NCBI GenBank assembly: GCA_910584795.1
Contig: CAJUBZ010000002.1
Coordinates: 186,001 to 250,000, forward strand
Reading direction: 5' to 3'
Source: an uncultured Eubacterium sp.
GTDB lineage: Bacteria > Bacillota > Clostridia > Lachnospirales > Lachnospiraceae
DNA length: 64,000 nucleotides
Positions within the stretch are counted from its first letter, which is position 1; each line of letters starts with the position of its first letter. Below, one piece after another: positions 60,455 through 64,000 of this stretch. Below the pieces are notes generated by a model. The model saw only the letters and a list, made by a program, of their open reading frames with translations. It did not search any database and was not told where the DNA came from. The position numbers and the translations under genes were made by a program.

Positions 60455-62635
60455 ATGAAAGACAAAATATTTGGAGTTTTACAGAGGGTTGGCAGAAGCT
60501 TTATGCTTCCAATTGCCATTTTGCCGGTGGCAGGTCTTCTGCTAGGAATCGGTGGTTCCTTTACCAATGAGACTACATTGAAAACTTATGGTTTGGAAAA
60601 TGTAATGGGAAGTGGGACAGTATTTCATGCGATATTCCAGGTAATGAATGATGCCGGAAATATTGTTTTTGCAAACTTGCCGATATTGTTTGCCATAGGT
60701 GTAGCAATAGGCATGGCGAAAAAAGAGAAAGAAGTGGCGGCACTTTCTTCAGTAATTGCATTTTTTATCATGCATGCATCTATTAGTGCGCTGATTACAA
60801 TAAATGGTGGAGTGGAAAATATGCTGCAAGGTGCAGTCGCAGACGTATGTGGAATTACATCTCTTCAGATGGGTGTGTTTGGAGGTATTATTGTCGGACT
60901 TGGAACAGCAGCACTGCACAATCGGTTTTATAGAATTGAACTGCCGCAGGTATTGTCGTTTTTCGGCGGAACAAGATTTGTGCCGATTATCAGTGCGTTG
61001 GTATATACACTGGTTGGTATATTGATGTTTTTTATCTGGCCGGTTGTACAGTCGGGAATTAATGCTGTCGGAGAAGTTGTTCTAAATTCAGGATATGCCG
61101 GAACGTGGGTATATGGATTTATGGAAAGACTTCTGATACCTTTTGGTCTGCATCATGTATTTTATATTCCATTCTGGCAGACAGCCGTTGGGGGAACAAT
61201 GGAAGTTGGAGGAAAATTAATTGAAGGTGCCCAGAATATTTTCTTTGCACAGTTAGCGGATCCTACAGTGAAAGAATTTGCAGTATCTGCAACAAGATTT
61301 ATGTCAGGAAAGTTCCCGTTAATGATATTTGGTCTACCGGGTGCAGCTCTTGCCATGTATAAGACTGCAAAAACAGAAAAAAGAAAACTAGTGTCAGGAT
61401 TGTTGTTATCAGCGGCACTTACATCTATGATAACAGGTATTACAGAACCGTTGGAATTTACATTCTTATTTGTTGCACCACTTTTATATGGTATACACTG
61501 TGTATTTGCAGGACTTGCTTATGCGTTAATGCATTTCTTTGGAGTAGGTGTTGGAATGACATTCTCCGGTGGATTAATTGATTTGTTTCTGTTTGGTATT
61601 TTACAGGGAAATCAAAAGACAAACTGGATATGGGTAGTAGTTGTAGGCATTTTCTATTTTGTCATTTATTACTTCCTGTTTAGTTTCTTAATTAAAAAAC
61701 TAAATTTAAGAACCCCAGGCCGCTTTGATGAAGATGAAATAAAGCTTTATGGAAGAAGTGATGTGGAGGCAAAAAAACAAGGTGATAAAAATGTACCTGT
61801 TGTAGATGAATTATCAGCAGGAATTTGTGAGGGATTAGGTGGAAAAGAGAATATTTCAGATGTGGATTGTTGTGCTACAAGACTTCGAATTACCGTACAC
61901 GATGCCACATTAGTGAATGATTCCAGATTAAGATTGACAGGAGCATCCGGAGTGGTTCATAAAGGAAATGGTGTACAGATTATTTATGGACCGAAAGTTA
62001 CAGTTATAAAGTCAAATTTTGAGGATTATCTTGAAAGCGGGGCAGCTGCAAAAACTGTAAAGAGCAGAGTAAAAACATCACAGAATATTGATAAAGAACA
62101 CACATCAAGGCACGACAACAAAGTGGAAAAAGATAAAGAGGTTGTTACAAAACCGAATAAAGAAAAAATAAGGGAAACAATTATCATTGCCAGTCCAATG
62201 ACAGGAACTGCTGATGAAATAGAGAGTGCTCCAGATGAAGCTTTTGCAGGAAAAATGATGGGGGATGGTGCTGTTGTAACGCCGACGGAGCCTATTGTAA
62301 TGTCACCGGTAGATGGAGTTGTCAGCTTTGTGTTTGATACAAAACATGCTGTGGGAATTCATACTGATTCAGGACTTGATATTATAGTGCATGTAGGAAT
62401 TGATACAGTAAAATTAAATGGTAAAGGTTTTGAGGTATACGTGAAAGGTGGAGACCGGGTTAAAAAGGGAGATAATCTTATAAAACTGGATTTGAAATAT
62501 TTGAACCAAAATGCGCCTTCTATGGCATCACCGGTATTATGTACAGAGATGAAAGAAAACCAGCGTATCAGACTTTTAAATAAGGGAAATATCCATGCAG
62601 GCGAGGAATTATTTGCCGTCGACATTATGGAATAA
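60455..62635 (+). CDS. PTS transporter subunit EIICBA, glucose/N-acetylglucosamine class
   Basis: 726 residues in order C-B-A. The EIIC membrane domain (about 1-420) starts LQRVGRSFMLPIAILPVAGL and has GITEPLEFTFLF. The EIIB domain (about 445-525) has the phospho-cysteine in DVDCCATRLRI. After a Lys/Glu-rich linker, the EIIA domain (about 575-726) has SPVDGVV and IIVHVGIDTVKLNG with the phospho-histidine. Takes up and phosphorylates a hexose. Glucose is the likeliest substrate, but GlcNAc cannot be excluded. A hairpin repeat begins just after its stop. Confidence 0.93.
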   Translation: MKDKIFGVLQRVGRSFMLPIAILPVAGLLLGIGGSFTNETTLKTYGLENVMGSGTVFHAIFQVMNDAGNIVFANLPILFAIGVAIGMAKKEKEVAALSSVIAFFIMHASISALITINGGVENMLQGAVADVCGITSLQMGVFGGIIVGLGTAALHNRFYRIELPQVLSFFGGTRFVPIISALVYTLVGILMFFIWPVVQSGINAVGEVVLNSGYAGTWVYGFMERLLIPFGLHHVFYIPFWQTAVGGTMEVGGKLIEGAQNIFFAQLADPTVKEFAVSATRFMSGKFPLMIFGLPGAALAMYKTAKTEKRKLVSGLLLSAALTSMITGITEPLEFTFLFVAPLLYGIHCVFAGLAYALMHFFGVGVGMTFSGGLIDLFLFGILQGNQKTNWIWVVVVGIFYFVIYYFLFSFLIKKLNLRTPGRFDEDEIKLYGRSDVEAKKQGDKNVPVVDELSAGICEGLGGKENISDVDCCATRLRITVHDATLVNDSRLRLTGASGVVHKGNGVQIIYGPKVTVIKSNFEDYLESGAAAKTVKSRVKTSQNIDKEHTSRHDNKVEKDKEVVTKPNKEKIRETIIIASPMTGTADEIESAPDEAFAGKMMGDGAVVTPTEPIVMSPVDGVVSFVFDTKHAVGIHTDSGLDIIVHVGIDTVKLNGKGFEVYVKGGDRVKKGDNLIKLDLKYLNQNAPSMASPVLCTEMKENQRIRLLNKGNIHAGEELFAVDIME

Positions 62636-62642
62636 AATATAT

Positions 62643-62925
62643 TGTAACAGTTCAGCCATCAGCTCAAATGAGCTCCGCTCCTTTTCGCTGATTTGGCTCA
62701 CCGTTGTATTATTGTAACAGTTCAGTCATCAGCTCAAATGAGCTTCGCTCCTTTTCGCTGATTTGGCTCACCGTTGTATTATTGTAACAGTTCAGCCATC
62801 AGCTCAAATGAGCTCCGCTCTTTTTCGCTGATTTGGCTCACCATATGATACGAAATAAATACAGTCAATTGCCTGCAAGCAGCCATTGTCTGTATTTATT
62901 TCGTATCGCATGGCTGAACTGTTAC
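62643..62925 (+). repeat. Tandem 70-bp units with long terminal hairpin and closing arm
   Basis: Unit starts at 62641, 62711 and 62781, period 70. Each begins ATTGTAACAGTTCAGYCATC and contains AGCTCAAATGAGCT. The third leads into an 18-bp perfect stem (62847-62864 with 62890-62907; GATACGAAATAAATACAG and complement) with a 25-base loop containing CTGCAAGCAG. It closes with GGCTGAACTGTTAC (62912-62925), complementary to the start of each unit. Same plan as the 20.9-kb element but unrelated sequence. No T-run follows. Confidence 0.9.
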
Positions 62926-62978
62926 AAAATATTAATAAAATGTAAAAGATTTGCAAAAATAAATATTTATGATTGATT

Positions 62979-63016
62979 AATAATACCCTGTCTTTTAAAA
63001 TAGACAGGGTATTATT
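62979..63016. other. Perfect 15-bp inverted repeat before the RND gene
   Basis: AATAATACCCTGTCT and its complement around eight bases, about 80 bases before the RND permease start. No T-run follows, so an operator or mRNA hairpin is as likely as a terminator. Confidence 0.55.
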
Positions 63017-63093
63017 GTGAAAAGCGATTCTTATATAGAAATTAATCAGCATATATTAGACATTGTTGGATGAGTAGAAAGGACTGAAGAGTT

Positions 63094-64000
63094 AATGACA
63101 AAGTTTTTTGTAAAAAAACCATTTTTTGTAGTAGTGGCGGTAATTATTATTTTAATCATCGGAGGTGTAAGTCTTAGTAATATGAATACTGACTTAATGC
63201 CGGATATGGAAATTCCATATATGATGGTTATTACGACAGAGCCGGGGGCGTCACCCACTAAGGTGGAAAATGATGTGACAAAGCCGCTGGAAAGTGCATT
63301 GGGTACAGTAAATGGAGTGGAAAATATAATCAGCAGTTCTGCAAATAATTATAGTATGGTAATGATAGAATTTGCCGATGATACAGACATGGATTCAGCA
63401 CTGGTCAGAGTGTCGAAAGTTGTTAATACAGTCAATCTGCCGGAGGAGTGTGGTACTCCCAACTTAATGGAAGTCAGTATGGATATGATGGCTACCATGT
63501 ATGCAGGAATAGATTATAAAGGGAAAGATATTAAGGAGTTATCTGATTTTACTACAAAGACATTAAATCCTTATCTGGAGAGACAGGAAGGTGTGGCAAG
63601 CATAACCACAATGGGATTAACAACAGATTCAATTGAAGTAAAATTAAATCAGAAGAAAATAGATAAAATTAATGATAAAATTTTAGGAAAAACGAATGAT
63701 AAATTAGCAGATGCCAGTAAAGGAATAGAAAAAGCTGAACAGAAAATAAAAGAAGGGGAAAGCCAGTTAGAGCGGCAAAAAGAAAAGCTGGAATCAAAAC
63801 AAAATGATACAAATAAGAAACTGGCACAGGCACAGGTGAAACTGGCAGAAGCTCAGGCAACAAAAGCAGCATATCAGGCGAATCTCAACAGTCTAAAAGC
63901 TAGTGAAAGTGCCTTAAAAGCAGAGCAGAAAGCATATAAAGATGCAAAATTGGAAGATACATATCAAAAAGCAGATAAAATGTTTCAGACTTTTCACAGT
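63094..64000 (+). CDS. RND/AcrB-family efflux permease (3' end outside window)
   Basis: Open to the window end; 302 residues visible. Starts MTKFFVKKPFFVVVAVIIIL with TM1, then the porter domain (DLMPDMEIPYMMVITTEPGA, VENDVTKPLESAL, VNGVENIISSSANNYSMV), as in AcrB/SwrC. From about residue 205 onward comes a long charged coiled coil (heptad-like K/E/Q/A-rich) not found in Gram-negative AcrB; it looks like a periplasmic-type hairpin inserted in the porter domain. Exports unknown compounds or lipids. Confidence 0.88.

Noticed and set aside
62641..62850. Possible CRISPR or minisatellite coding repeat
   Set aside because: Period 70 with no spacer diversity and no open frame through the units; the arms pair with the end of the element.

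Overview
This is low-GC, AT-biased chromosomal DNA of a Gram-positive anaerobe. It most resembles the Lachnospiraceae (class Clostridia). Supporting traits are strong GGAGG ribosome binding sites, two rubrerythrins, diaminopimelate dehydrogenase, a NifS/NifU/MnmA cluster, DUF4474 and DUF1848 proteins, an ECF vitamin transporter beside truA-rplM-rpsI, and an elongated ribosomal protein L17. The species cannot be read from the sequence. No rRNA, tRNA, insertion sequence, prophage or CRISPR array was seen.

Layout. (1) 1-5.7 kb: sulfur metabolism. A 5'-truncated cysteine desulfurase, a NifU scaffold and the tRNA thiolase MnmA are followed by cysK, an O-acetylhomoserine sulfhydrylase gene and an ArsC/Spx-like gene. 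The second operon starts from a good promoter overlapped by two 17-bp palindromes. (2) 5.7-20.9 kb: mixed housekeeping genes. These include a metallophosphoesterase, a DUF4474 protein, acylphosphatase, a YbaK-type deacylase, a flavin-binding protein, an ECF sigma factor with a membrane-anchored beta-propeller partner, two rubrerythrins, a phosphopantetheinyl transferase, RNA methyltransferases, an NSS transporter, ddh and a GIY-YIG protein. (3) 20.9-37.6 kb: the S10-spc-alpha ribosomal superoperon, rpsJ to infA, then rpmJ to rplQ from a second promoter. Structured leaders precede rpsJ and rpsM. (4) 37.6-45.8 kb: an accessory block. It holds a LytTR regulator with Glu where the phospho-acceptor Asp should be, a secreted subtilase fused to a zinc-PLC/S1-P1-like domain, a secreted LRR protein, a processive glycosyltransferase and an LtaS-type enzyme. 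It separates rplQ from ecfA1-ecfA2-ecfT-truA-rplM-rpsI, which directly follow rplQ in many Firmicutes. (5) 50.3-64 kb: DUF1848, a BFD-like protein, a UDG-fold protein, a MATE pump, a divergent prenyltransferase, a cold-shock protein, pnuC with a riboswitch-like leader, a DUF1275 protein, a 979-residue discoidin-domain surface protein, a glucose-type PTS permease and the start of an RND permease.

Notable structure outside genes. Two intergenic elements (20.9-21.2 kb and 62.64-62.93 kb) share one plan: three near-identical tandem units of 82 or 70 bp, a long hairpin, and one closing arm complementary to the first bases of each unit. Relatives of the second element occur at 18.06 kb (one unit) and 49.15 kb (degraded), each directly 3' of a coding sequence. 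The pnuC leader contains a continuous terminator stem of about 20 bp that competes with a small upstream hairpin. These elements, the protease-PLC fusion and the atypical LytTR regulator are the best candidates for undescribed biology.
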